Source: Fibrobacter succinogenes (GTDB lineage Bacteria > Fibrobacterota > Fibrobacteria > Fibrobacterales > Fibrobacteraceae). Taken from it: DNA of 64,000 nucleotides. The stretch is taken from NCBI GenBank assembly GCA_902800815.1, contig CADCGB010000002.1, forward strand, positions 124,001 through 188,000. Reading direction: 5' to 3'. Positions 27,378 to 35,025 of the stretch are shown in pieces (positions within the stretch are counted from its first letter, which is position 1; every line of letters starts with the position of its first letter). The translations under genes and the position numbers were made by a program. The notes beneath the pieces are model-generated. The model searched no databases, was not told the origin of the DNA, and saw only the letters and a list, made by a program, of their open reading frames with translations.

Positions 27378-27388
27378 GCCCCTACAAG

Positions 27389-27418
27389 AACAACCCTATT
27401 GACTTCAGGGTTGTTTTT
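27389..27418 (+). terminator. Rho-independent terminator after the GH44 gene
   Basis: AACAACCCT pairs with AGGGTTGTT across a loop of about nine bases, followed by TTT-G-TTT. Confidence 0.85.
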
Positions 27419-27480
27419 GTTTAAATTGGGAATAGAAAATCCTATATAAACTATTTGCTCATTTTATTAAGAGGTACGGT

Positions 27481-27900
27481 ATGAAAGACAGACAAGATCT
27501 TCCTGAACTAGCCAAGGCGTACCTTTTCGCTATAAAGATTACATTTGACAACGTTCTTCCCGACAAGGCTGAAGAATTCACAGAGCTCGCGAACAACCTT
27601 TCGGCACGCTGCCGCAAGGTCAAGTTCCTCAAGGAAAACACGAGCGACGTCTACACCATCGTAGAAATTTCCTTCGACGAGTTCGAGGACTTCCTCGTCA
27701 CGACCTGCATCAAGAACGAATACCTGAAAAGCTTCCGCATGACCATCGACCATTACTCGTCGAACATGAAGCTCGTCTACAGCGAGAAGTTCTTTGACTG
27801 CAAGGCAGTTTACGTCGAGGAATTCGCCTACGACAAGTTCGACACCAACCAGGAACGCCTAGTCAAGACCATCGGCGTCAAGTGCAAGCGCGGACATTAA
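27481..27900 (+). CDS. Hypothetical cytoplasmic protein, 139 residues
   Basis: Not recognised. No signal peptide or membrane segment; mixed alpha/beta composition, acidic N-terminal half (LPDKAEEFTELANNL, VEISFDEFEDFLV) and a basic C-terminus (VKTIGVKCKRGH). AAGAGGT precedes ATG 27481. The leader contains TATTTGCTC, a possible -10 element. It is a single gene converging on the OppF-like ATPase gene four bases away. Codon use resembles its neighbours, so it is probably a real gene. Confidence 0.6.
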   Translation: MKDRQDLPELAKAYLFAIKITFDNVLPDKAEEFTELANNLSARCRKVKFLKENTSDVYTIVEISFDEFEDFLVTTCIKNEYLKSFRMTIDHYSSNMKLVYSEKFFDCKAVYVEEFAYDKFDTNQERLVKTIGVKCKRGH

Positions 27901-27904
27901 AAGA

Positions 27905-28738
27905 TTATCTTTTTATAGTTGGAACACACGAAAGTAGTTTCTTCGTGTATTCGTGCTGAGGGTCCGTAAGCACGTCGTCTGCGCGACCGCGCTCCACCAC
28001 CTTCCCGAAGTACATCACCAGCACGTCGTCCGAAATCGCGCGCACCACCTGCATGTCATGGCTAATGAACAAAATGCTCAGGCCAAAATCGTTGCGCAGG
28101 TCATCGAGCAGGTGCAGAATCTGCGCCTGAACCGACACGTCCAGTGCGCTAGTCACCTCGTCGCAAAGTAAAATCTTCGGCCTTACCGTAAGGCTCCGCG
28201 CGATGCACAGCCTCTGGCGCTGCCCTCCCGAAAACTCGTGCGGGAACTTGTCCATCGCCGCCGCCGGCACCGACACGCGCTCCAGCAGTTCACACGCGCG
28301 CGCACGCGCCTCGTCAAAGGCGACGCCACGCGCCGTAAGCGGCGACGTGAGAATCTCTTCCACCGTCATGCGGGGGTTCAGGCTGCTGAACGGGTCCTGG
28401 AAAACCATCTGCACCATGTCGCAGACACGCGCAGGCCTCTCGCCACCCTCGGGAGCGATCTTGCCGTCAGCGACGCCCCTCCCGAAAATCTTCACGCTGC
28501 CCGACGCAAGCGGCACGAGCCCCACCAGGGACTTCACCAGCGTCGACTTTCCGCAGCCCGACTCGCCCACCACGCTCAGGATCTTGCCCTGTTCCAGCGT
28601 GAACGAGACGCCATCCACCGCAGTGAAATAGTCCTTCACCTTGCCGAGCACGCCGCCACGCACCGGGAACCGGACCGTAAGCCCGTTCGCCTCGATAGCG
28701 GGGACGCCCGCAGGGATGGCCGCCTTCTGGTTAGGCAT
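27905..28738 (-). CDS. ABC transporter ATP-binding protein, OppF/DppF type
   Basis: 277 residues. Walker A GESGCGKST, Q-loop QMVFQDPFSSLNPRMTVEE (the SSLNPRM signature of oligopeptide-type ATPases), signature SGGQRQRLCIARSL, Walker B ILLCDEVTSALD and switch His in FISHDMQVV are intact. The C-terminus has the oligopeptide-type LTDPQHEYTKKLLSCVP. No permease, second ATPase or binding protein lies nearby, so it is an orphan here. ATG at 28736-28738 overlaps the end of xseB (ATGCCTAA), indicating translational coupling; a GTG nine bases upstream is possible. Confidence 0.88.
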   Translation of the reverse strand: MPNQKAAIPAGVPAIEANGLTVRFPVRGGVLGKVKDYFTAVDGVSFTLEQGKILSVVGESGCGKSTLVKSLVGLVPLASGSVKIFGRGVADGKIAPEGGERPARVCDMVQMVFQDPFSSLNPRMTVEEILTSPLTARGVAFDEARARACELLERVSVPAAAMDKFPHEFSGGQRQRLCIARSLTVRPKILLCDEVTSALDVSVQAQILHLLDDLRNDFGLSILFISHDMQVVRAISDDVLVMYFGKVVERGRADDVLTDPQHEYTKKLLSCVPTIKR

Positions 28739-28943
28739 CGGCCTCACCGTCCAGGCTTTCCAGCGCGCCCTGCACGCTCTTTTCCGTATCCAGCAGGATC
28801 TGCCGGCACTTCTTCAACAGCGCGGTCGCCTCCTGCACGTTCTCCGCAAGCTCGTCAATCTCCATCTCGGAATTGTCGATGCGCGTGAGAATCGCCTCCA
28901 GGCGCTCCATCGCGTTCTTGTACTCGAAATTTTCTTTGCTCAT
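28731..28943 (-). CDS. xseB: Exodeoxyribonuclease VII small subunit
   Basis: 70 residues, the usual XseB length: MSKENFEYKNAMERLEAILT, then DELAENVQEATALLKKCRQI and an acidic tail. It assembles with XseA, which is not in the window. ATG at 28941-28943 lies five bases after TATATTCC (28949-28956, minus strand) with no Shine-Dalgarno, fitting the short-leader pattern. It overlaps the following ATPase gene by eight bases. Confidence 0.85.
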   Translation of the reverse strand: MSKENFEYKNAMERLEAILTRIDNSEMEIDELAENVQEATALLKKCRQILLDTEKSVQGALESLDGEADA

Positions 28944-28948
28944 GTGGG

Positions 28949-28996
28949 GGAATATAGTTATTTGTACCAAACATTTATCCGCATTTATTACATTTA
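28949..28996. promoter_or_regulatory. Divergent short-leader promoters for xseB and the lipoprotein cluster
   Basis: TATATTCC on the minus strand (28949-28956) ends five bases before the xseB ATG. TACATTTA on the plus strand (28989-28996) ends six bases before a GTG at 29003. Confidence 0.5.
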
Positions 28997-29002
28997 CCCC
29001 CA

Positions 29003-29752
29003 GTGGAGAAAAAAGAGACTCACAACCTGCGGAAGTGTTCCGCGGGCATGTTCAAGGGTTTCCGCCTCGTTTGCGGAGCGGTGTTCTTTGTTGCACTTAC
29101 CGCACTTTTCGGCTGCCTCGACCTCCCCGACGACCCGAACGTAAGCCAGAACGTTGAACGGGTAGACATATTCCTGTTCCAGGACGGCACCCCGGATTCC
29201 ACGCTTCTCAAGATTCGCCCAAACGATTCTGCAGTCGTAAGGGCGGCTATCTACCCGAGGCAGTTCAAGTACAGTCTCACGTTCCACTGGCTATACTGCA
29301 AGGGAGACTCCGCCACCATAATCGGCGACAGCGCGGAATACACCATCCCGGCCAGTCCGAATGCTTCCGACATCCCCAACGCCCTCGAGGTTTCCGACGA
29401 GGTCGGGAACACCCTGCGCAAGGATTTCGTGATTAACGTGAACATGGCCCCCATGCTCTACGCCGCGACTATCCCGGCCGACGGCGATACGCTCTACGGC
29501 AACAAGCACACGTCCATCCAGTTCAAGTGGAAATCCTACGACTACGACTCCTTTGACGAGAACAAGCTGCAGCACACGCTCATCATCGACGGCACGGAAT
29601 ACCCGGTCAGCCGCCTTACCGAGATCGTCCAGTCAGGCTTTACCGAAGGCAAGCACACGTTCCAGATCATAGTGCAGGATTCCTTCGGCGATGCGGACAC
29701 ACTTGCGCCACGCACCTTCTACATGCTTGATACGCTCGGAGGCACCCTATGA
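29003..29752 (+). CDS. Envelope lipoprotein 1 of the 29-37 kb cluster (Ig/FN3-like)
   Basis: 249 residues from GTG 29003 (234 from ATG 29048). The lipobox is ALFGC. The GTG is preferred because TACATTTA lies six bases upstream and no ribosome binding site exists for the ATG. The mature part has an Ig/PKD-like first domain (about 45-145, SLTFHWLYCKGDS) and an FN3-like second domain (SIQFKWKSYDYDSFDENKLQ, KHTFQIIVQDSFGDADTLAP). The same order occurs in the next two genes, so the three are probably paralogues. First gene of the cluster; its end overlaps the next ATG by four bases. Confidence 0.7.
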   Translation: MEKKETHNLRKCSAGMFKGFRLVCGAVFFVALTALFGCLDLPDDPNVSQNVERVDIFLFQDGTPDSTLLKIRPNDSAVVRAAIYPRQFKYSLTFHWLYCKGDSATIIGDSAEYTIPASPNASDIPNALEVSDEVGNTLRKDFVINVNMAPMLYAATIPADGDTLYGNKHTSIQFKWKSYDYDSFDENKLQHTLIIDGTEYPVSRLTEIVQSGFTEGKHTFQIIVQDSFGDADTLAPRTFYMLDTLGGTL

Positions 29753-31332
29753 AGTTCGCCTTCCGCGCATTTTTCGCATTCGCGCTCGCGATAGCGCTCG
29801 CCTGCAATTTTTCCGCGTGTAGCAACGGCGAGGACTACCTCTACGACGAGGAACAGTCCACGTTCATCGAGGTCTCCATCGAGATGGCGTACTCGTTCGA
29901 CTCGAGCAGCACCCGGATGAGGTCCGACACGCTCACTCCCGCCGACACGCTCATATTTATCGCGAACATTCTCCCCTCCAAGTCCATCAAGATCAAGCGA
30001 TACCTCTGGACCATCGACGGCGAGACGCTCTCGTACGATTTCAGTTTCCGCAAGAACATCGAGGAGCCGGGCCCGCACAAGATAGCCTTCTTCCTCGAGA
30101 CATACCTGGGCGACACGCTCTCGGATACGCTCACCCTGCAGATATCGAACCTGCCGGTACTCGACGTAAGCAAGTTCATCCCCGCGCCGGGCTCGCAGGG
30201 CCTCCCCACTTCGGGCGGGGTTTCGTTCGCGTGGAGCGCATTCGATCCGGATTCCATTGCGAGCCTCCACTACCACTTTGCCATCGAGGGGATTGTCGAC
30301 ACCATCGTTCCGGAGCCGGCCTTCACCTACTGGGGCAACCTCCCCCCGCTTGAACACCTGCACTGGAGCGTGCGGGCGATAAACGAATTCGGTTTTGCTT
30401 CACGCTCCACTATCCACGGGGACTTCTTTACCAAGGGCGGCATCGGAGAAGCAGGCGTCACGGGCGCCGTCACCACCAGTACCGCAGCAATCGGCACCGG
30501 CAACTATGAATTCAGCGTGAACGCCACCGTGCTGGACAGACTCGGGAATACCGTGCTCTCGAAGGATATCGAAAGCAACAGCCTCGCCACAAAGGCATTC
30601 TCCATATCGCCCCTAAGCGCAGGGACATACCGCATCGCGTTCAGCGTGCCGGAGTATCCCGACTTTAAGGGAGACACGCTCGACATCACGCTCCACGAGG
30701 GCGAGGTGCAGGACCTCGACACGCTCACCCTGCACGATACCACGCCACCACGCATTGCAGCGCTTTTCGCCGGCAAAGCCTTCAGTCGCATCGACACGCT
30801 GGACTACAGCGACACGCTCAAGTTCCTCGTCCTGGATTTCGGTTCGCCAGCACCCCATATAGCCCTGTCCGCGTTCATGGAATCAACACTCCTTAACGAG
30901 ACTTCGCTATCGGGCGACACGTTCACCGTAGTCCTCCCCGAAACGGCACGTACCTGGAACAAGCGACTACTTGACATCGTCGCCACCGACGCGAGCAAGA
31001 ACAAGACCGTGCGCAACTATACCCTCGAGGGCAGCGAATCCTGGTTCCGGACGAACCCTGATTCCACCCTGTTCACGGGCGATTCCATACGCCTCTATAT
31101 TTTTGACAACAACCACTACGGATTCAAGCCCGACACGTTCTACTTCAATATCGGCACCAAGAACTTTGTCCAGCACGCAGGCGACGTCTCGCTCTATGTG
31201 CAGACATTTACAGGCGCCGACTTCAACGAGGGCGCCAACGTAATCGAGTGCGGCGTCCGTTACACGAACGGCATTACGCAATGGAAGCGCTGGACGCTCA
31301 TCCGCAGAAACCCCACCGGAGGTGAGCCATGA
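29749..31332 (+). CDS. Envelope lipoprotein 2 of the cluster (Ig/FN3-like)
   Basis: 527 residues with lipobox NFSAC. Predicted beta-sandwich domains: PKD-like (about 40-145, IKRYLWTIDGETLSYDFSFR), FN3-like (about 155-235, GVSFAWSAFDPDSIASLHYH, LHWSVRAINEFGFA), a carboxypeptidase-regulatory-like repeat region (about 240-330, AGTYRIAFSVPEYPDFKGDT) and a last domain (TPPRIAALFAGKAFSRIDTL). No enzyme motif. ATGA overlaps with both neighbours indicate tight translational coupling. A surface-exposed structural or binding role is inferred. Confidence 0.72.
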   Translation: MKFAFRAFFAFALAIALACNFSACSNGEDYLYDEEQSTFIEVSIEMAYSFDSSSTRMRSDTLTPADTLIFIANILPSKSIKIKRYLWTIDGETLSYDFSFRKNIEEPGPHKIAFFLETYLGDTLSDTLTLQISNLPVLDVSKFIPAPGSQGLPTSGGVSFAWSAFDPDSIASLHYHFAIEGIVDTIVPEPAFTYWGNLPPLEHLHWSVRAINEFGFASRSTIHGDFFTKGGIGEAGVTGAVTTSTAAIGTGNYEFSVNATVLDRLGNTVLSKDIESNSLATKAFSISPLSAGTYRIAFSVPEYPDFKGDTLDITLHEGEVQDLDTLTLHDTTPPRIAALFAGKAFSRIDTLDYSDTLKFLVLDFGSPAPHIALSAFMESTLLNETSLSGDTFTVVLPETARTWNKRLLDIVATDASKNKTVRNYTLEGSESWFRTNPDSTLFTGDSIRLYIFDNNHYGFKPDTFYFNIGTKNFVQHAGDVSLYVQTFTGADFNEGANVIECGVRYTNGITQWKRWTLIRRNPTGGEP

Positions 31333-32720
31333 AGCGACTAGCCTCCGTCATCTCTATGCTTGCGGCCATGACGGCTCTCCTTGCCTGCGGGGATTCCCAC
31401 CTGGTAGAAGAGAGCGACCAGCCGACGCTCGGGCAGTACATATTCGTACTCCCGGACCGCTATAGTGGCCAGCCCTACAAGTACGGTTCACCTTCTACGA
31501 CCGTCTACCTCGACACAAACCAGTCCATCAAGTTCTGGGCGTCGTATACCTTGGACGGGCGGTACATTCCCTCGGATTCCGCCGAAAACCACTTCCTGAA
31601 CCACAGCTGGACTATTGACGGCGAATACTACAACATCTCGCCCTTGCGTTTCAAGTTCTCCACGCCCGGCTACAAGCAAGGAATTCTCGAGACCATCGAC
31701 CTGCTGAACGACACCCTGCGCGATACGGTAAACATCTACGTAAACACACCCGTATCCGTAGGCATCATCGCCCCCGTCAACGGCTACAACCGCGTAAACC
31801 CGGGCCCGAACAGCAGCGTAGAACTGCGCTGGACACTCACGGGGGTTGACCCCTGGGAAGAATCGACCTGCTATGTCTACGCGACATACGACAAGGACTA
31901 CCTGTGGAAATCTTCTATCGGGAAGGTGGACTGCAACGAAGGCGCCACCCTCAACGGGAATTTCCTGGGCGACTCCCTCACCCGATACATCATGCAGCAC
32001 CCCGAAAGAGACACCTCCGTCACCATCTACTGGGGCGTAAAGGCAATCACCTTTACCGAAGACGGTTTCGAGGAAAGCGATTCTACCGACATATCCAGTT
32101 TCTCTACGCTATTCATGCATACCGATTCGGCAACGATCAGCATTCCCGTTGTCTACGACTACCTGCGCAACAGCAAAGTCTATACAAGACTCGTTGTAAC
32201 CAGCAGTGCAGGCGACACGCTCGACATTCAGGACGCCAAGGTTTCGCCCACGACGTTTATCTCCAGGGTTGCCGCACAAACAGGCGTCAACATCCACGTA
32301 TACGATGTTTCAAAAAAAGAATACGAATCAGAAGGCGTCACGGTAAACACTTATTCCGGAGCGATGACCCAAGTCGACACGATCCATATGCAGGACCATG
32401 TCCAGCCGCAGGTCGCCCTACTCAGCAGCGCAATTCCCTTCAACGACAGCATCGCCTTCTACGCCCTTGATGACGGTTCGGGCATAAACCCCAACCGCAT
32501 CCACGTCACCGTGGATTCCGACACCGTCGAATTCAATTACGAGGAGCCCTTCATCAAGTTCAGGAGCAAGTGCATCGTCGGGTGTTCCATCCGGGTATCT
32601 GTCGAGGACAACGCCCGCAACATGAGCCCCAAGGTGTTCTGGGAAACAAAGCCTAGTCAGGGATTCCTCGACTCGCTCTTCATTAACGGGCCTTACAGCG
32701 AACTTTCGGGAGAAAAATGA
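31329..32720 (+). CDS. Envelope lipoprotein 3 of the cluster (Ig/FN3-like)
   Basis: 463 residues with lipobox ALLAC. It repeats the layout of lipoprotein 2: HSWTIDGEYYNISPLRFKFS (PKD-like), SVELRWTLTGVDPWEESTCY and TIYWGVKAITF (FN3-like), then a region ending VDTIHMQDHVQPQVALLSSA, which parallels LDTLTLHDTTPPRIAALFAG in lipoprotein 2. Function unknown. It overlaps both neighbours by four bases. Confidence 0.72.
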   Translation: MKRLASVISMLAAMTALLACGDSHLVEESDQPTLGQYIFVLPDRYSGQPYKYGSPSTTVYLDTNQSIKFWASYTLDGRYIPSDSAENHFLNHSWTIDGEYYNISPLRFKFSTPGYKQGILETIDLLNDTLRDTVNIYVNTPVSVGIIAPVNGYNRVNPGPNSSVELRWTLTGVDPWEESTCYVYATYDKDYLWKSSIGKVDCNEGATLNGNFLGDSLTRYIMQHPERDTSVTIYWGVKAITFTEDGFEESDSTDISSFSTLFMHTDSATISIPVVYDYLRNSKVYTRLVVTSSAGDTLDIQDAKVSPTTFISRVAAQTGVNIHVYDVSKKEYESEGVTVNTYSGAMTQVDTIHMQDHVQPQVALLSSAIPFNDSIAFYALDDGSGINPNRIHVTVDSDTVEFNYEEPFIKFRSKCIVGCSIRVSVEDNARNMSPKVFWETKPSQGFLDSLFINGPYSELSGEK

Positions 32721-33349
32721 TGCAGAAGCTTATCCCGATTTTCACGCTCGTTCTGGCACTCGCCTCACTCACTTTCGCGGAGGAGGCGCACAAGTACCTG
32801 CACATCTCGACGAACCCTTCGTATGCGGACGCCTACGTGAACACCACCCGCAGGAATTTCGCCGCAAACCCCGATGCAAGTCTCCCCGGCTTCATAGAAA
32901 TCCCTGCCGACGAGCATATGGTGCTCGTGACAATCTTCAAGCCGGGCTACAGGGACACGACCATCAACGTGACGCTTGCCGAAAGCGACACTTCGTACCT
33001 GATTGTTTCCCTTGCACCCAGTTACGACGACGTATACCTTGAACGCCAGCAGAAGGCGCTTTCGCACCGCACGCGACGGAATATCGGGTTCAGGCTCGCC
33101 ATCGCATCGGGCGTGCCCCTTATCGCAAGTGGCATAGCGGCACTCGTCGCCGAATACAACATCGACAAGGCAAGCGACAAGAAGGACCTTATCGAAAAGA
33201 GCGTTATCCGGGAAGGCGACGAGTACGTCCACAACCTGGAAAGTTATAGCGAGCACCGCGACAACGCGGAATCGGCCAAGAAGTTTTCTGTAGGTACACT
33301 TATTGCGGGAGCGGTCCTCCTCGGTTTTGGAATAGTCCTTTCGTTCTAG
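32717..33349 (+). CDS. PEGA-type membrane protein (short)
   Basis: 210 residues with signal peptide (about 1-21, no lipobox). A PEGA-like domain (about 25-100: YLHISTNPSYADAYVN, GFIEIPADEHMVLVTIFKPG, YRDTTINVTL) is followed by a C-terminal module: hydrophobic segment 1 (LAIASGVPLIASGIAALVAE), a charged loop of about 50 residues, and segment 2 (FSVGTLIAGAVLLGFGIVLS) ending in Phe. PEGA domains occur in surface proteins and are thought to bind ligands or support envelope structures. Overlaps lipoprotein 3 by four bases. Confidence 0.72.
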   Translation: MMQKLIPIFTLVLALASLTFAEEAHKYLHISTNPSYADAYVNTTRRNFAANPDASLPGFIEIPADEHMVLVTIFKPGYRDTTINVTLAESDTSYLIVSLAPSYDDVYLERQQKALSHRTRRNIGFRLAIASGVPLIASGIAALVAEYNIDKASDKKDLIEKSVIREGDEYVHNLESYSEHRDNAESAKKFSVGTLIAGAVLLGFGIVLSF

Positions 33350-33359
33350 CGGGTAAAAC

Positions 33360-34943
33360 ATGAGCAGCACCATGAAAAAAGTTATCCTCCTCCTAGCGGC
33401 AAGCCTTATGGCACATGCCTTTGCGGAAGACCCGCAGGGCATGCAGGTTATGGTCGAGCTTGTCTCGGGCACAAAGCAGAAGGCGCAGTTCCTCGGCATC
33501 GAGAACGATACCGTGAGTCTCGGCGGCTACATCAAGAACGAATTTACCGTGCTGAAGTTCCCGAAGAGCCAATTCAAGAGCATTCTCGATTCCCTCGGGA
33601 ACAATATCCTTGCTACCCCTAGCCAGGGCACGCCCGCAGTTCAGGATTCCGCGCAGGAATACGAGCCGGTAGACCCGAACGCCCCCGGGTTTGTAAGTGA
33701 GGAAACCGGTACCGAACAGACCGCAGAAGTAAACCCCGAGCCGCCCGCAGGCGAGTACATTCCAGACAAAGTATTTGTCGGGTACGAATCCGACGGTATC
33801 GATTCCAGCAAGGGCGCGCTCCTTACGGCTTTGACTTTCGAGATCATGCACGAACTTGACCCGCGGTTCGGCATGCGCGGGCACAGCGCCACCCCGCAAT
33901 GCAACGAACGTGCCTGCGTGCAGGATTACTGGAAAACGTACGGCGTGAAGGATATCTACTTCGGGAAGATTTCACGAGCACAGCACCCGGATTCCGCGAA
34001 CGTGGAAATCACGCGCGTGCTTTACGAGGAGGAACTCCCCACCATATCCAAGGAGCAGGTCACCCTCTCGCTTGATTCCCTATTGCAGGATGCCATCAAG
34101 GACGGCTCCCTCGTGAACCTCGTCAAGAAGGCGGCCGGGTTCCCCACCCCCTCCAAGCGCAAGCGCAGCTACATCCACGTGGAAACGGACCCGGAATCCG
34201 CCACCATCTCGCGTCCCGAGAAGGATGCGATATGCAAGTCTCCCTGTACCTTCGCCGTTTCGGATACCGGCAAGATCGAGATAAACGCGTACTGGAGCGT
34301 CGATAAGCACCTGTGGGGCGCACAGACGTTCGTGCGCCCGCTCCCTGGCGACACGGTGAAGGTCTCGCTCAAGCTGAAGCGCGTGATTCCCGAAATCAAG
34401 ATCGTATCTAACCCCGTCGGCGCAGAAATTTTCCCGGGCACCGAGGAGATTACTCGTGACAGCAAGTCCATCGGCACCACGCCGAAAATCATCTCGCTCA
34501 CCAACCCGGGTATGACACACCTGCGCCTCCGCAGGGAAGGCTACCGCGATACGCTCGTGAACTTCTACGTTGCCCCCGTCTCCGAAATCAATCTCGATAT
34601 CTCGATGGAACACCTCACTGACTTTGAGGAAATCAAGAAGCAGGAGGAATGGGCAAAGCAGCGCAGGATCTCGTTCATCGGCAAGGCGATGATGGGGTCT
34701 TCCGTCGCGCCGTTCCTCGCAGGCGCGCTCCTACTTTACCTCGCCCAGCAAAACTACGACGATGCCGACGACATCAAGGCAGAACTCAAGATGCCGAGTG
34801 CCGCGAAGGGCGAAAACTACAACAGGAAAAAGCAGAAGAACAAGGACCTCGTGGATACAGGCGACCGCTACAGCATCATAGGCGGTAGCCTCATCGGTGC
34901 GGGTATTGCCGTATTCGGGCTGGGCCTGTTCCTCACTTTCTAG
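33360..34943 (+). CDS. PEGA-type membrane protein (long) with CsgG/TolB-N-like segment
   Basis: 527 residues with signal peptide. Residues about 135-235 (LLTALTFEIMHELDPRFGM, CNERACVQDYWKTYGVKDIY) resemble the nucleotide-free fold of CsgG/TolB-N-like proteins in which paired Cys flank a GVxDIYFGKISR-type strand (tentative). Two PEGA-like domains follow (about 265-345, RSYIHVETDPESATISRPEK; about 350-420, PEIKIVSNPVGAEIFPGTEE, LRREGYRDTLVNFYV). The end has the same two-segment module as the preceding gene, with a Lys/Asn/Asp-rich loop and a final Phe (GLGLFLTF). It starts 10 bases after the short PEGA gene. A terminator-like hairpin follows. Confidence 0.7.
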   Translation: MSSTMKKVILLLAASLMAHAFAEDPQGMQVMVELVSGTKQKAQFLGIENDTVSLGGYIKNEFTVLKFPKSQFKSILDSLGNNILATPSQGTPAVQDSAQEYEPVDPNAPGFVSEETGTEQTAEVNPEPPAGEYIPDKVFVGYESDGIDSSKGALLTALTFEIMHELDPRFGMRGHSATPQCNERACVQDYWKTYGVKDIYFGKISRAQHPDSANVEITRVLYEEELPTISKEQVTLSLDSLLQDAIKDGSLVNLVKKAAGFPTPSKRKRSYIHVETDPESATISRPEKDAICKSPCTFAVSDTGKIEINAYWSVDKHLWGAQTFVRPLPGDTVKVSLKLKRVIPEIKIVSNPVGAEIFPGTEEITRDSKSIGTTPKIISLTNPGMTHLRLRREGYRDTLVNFYVAPVSEINLDISMEHLTDFEEIKKQEEWAKQRRISFIGKAMMGSSVAPFLAGALLLYLAQQNYDDADDIKAELKMPSAAKGENYNRKKQKNKDLVDTGDRYSIIGGSLIGAGIAVFGLGLFLTF

Positions 34944-34966
34944 CAAAAAAACACCTTAAAATCGTG

Positions 34967-35003
34967 AAAAACGGGCTGTTTGGGGCAACCAGACGCCCGT
35001 TTT
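34967..35003 (+). terminator. Terminator-like hairpin between PEGA and barrel genes
   Basis: AAAAACGGGC pairs with GCCCGTTTT across an 18-base loop, ending in four T. It separates the lipoprotein/PEGA operon from the barrel gene and may allow partial readthrough. Confidence 0.6.
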
Positions 35004-35025
35004 GCGTATACAAAAACTAAATTTA

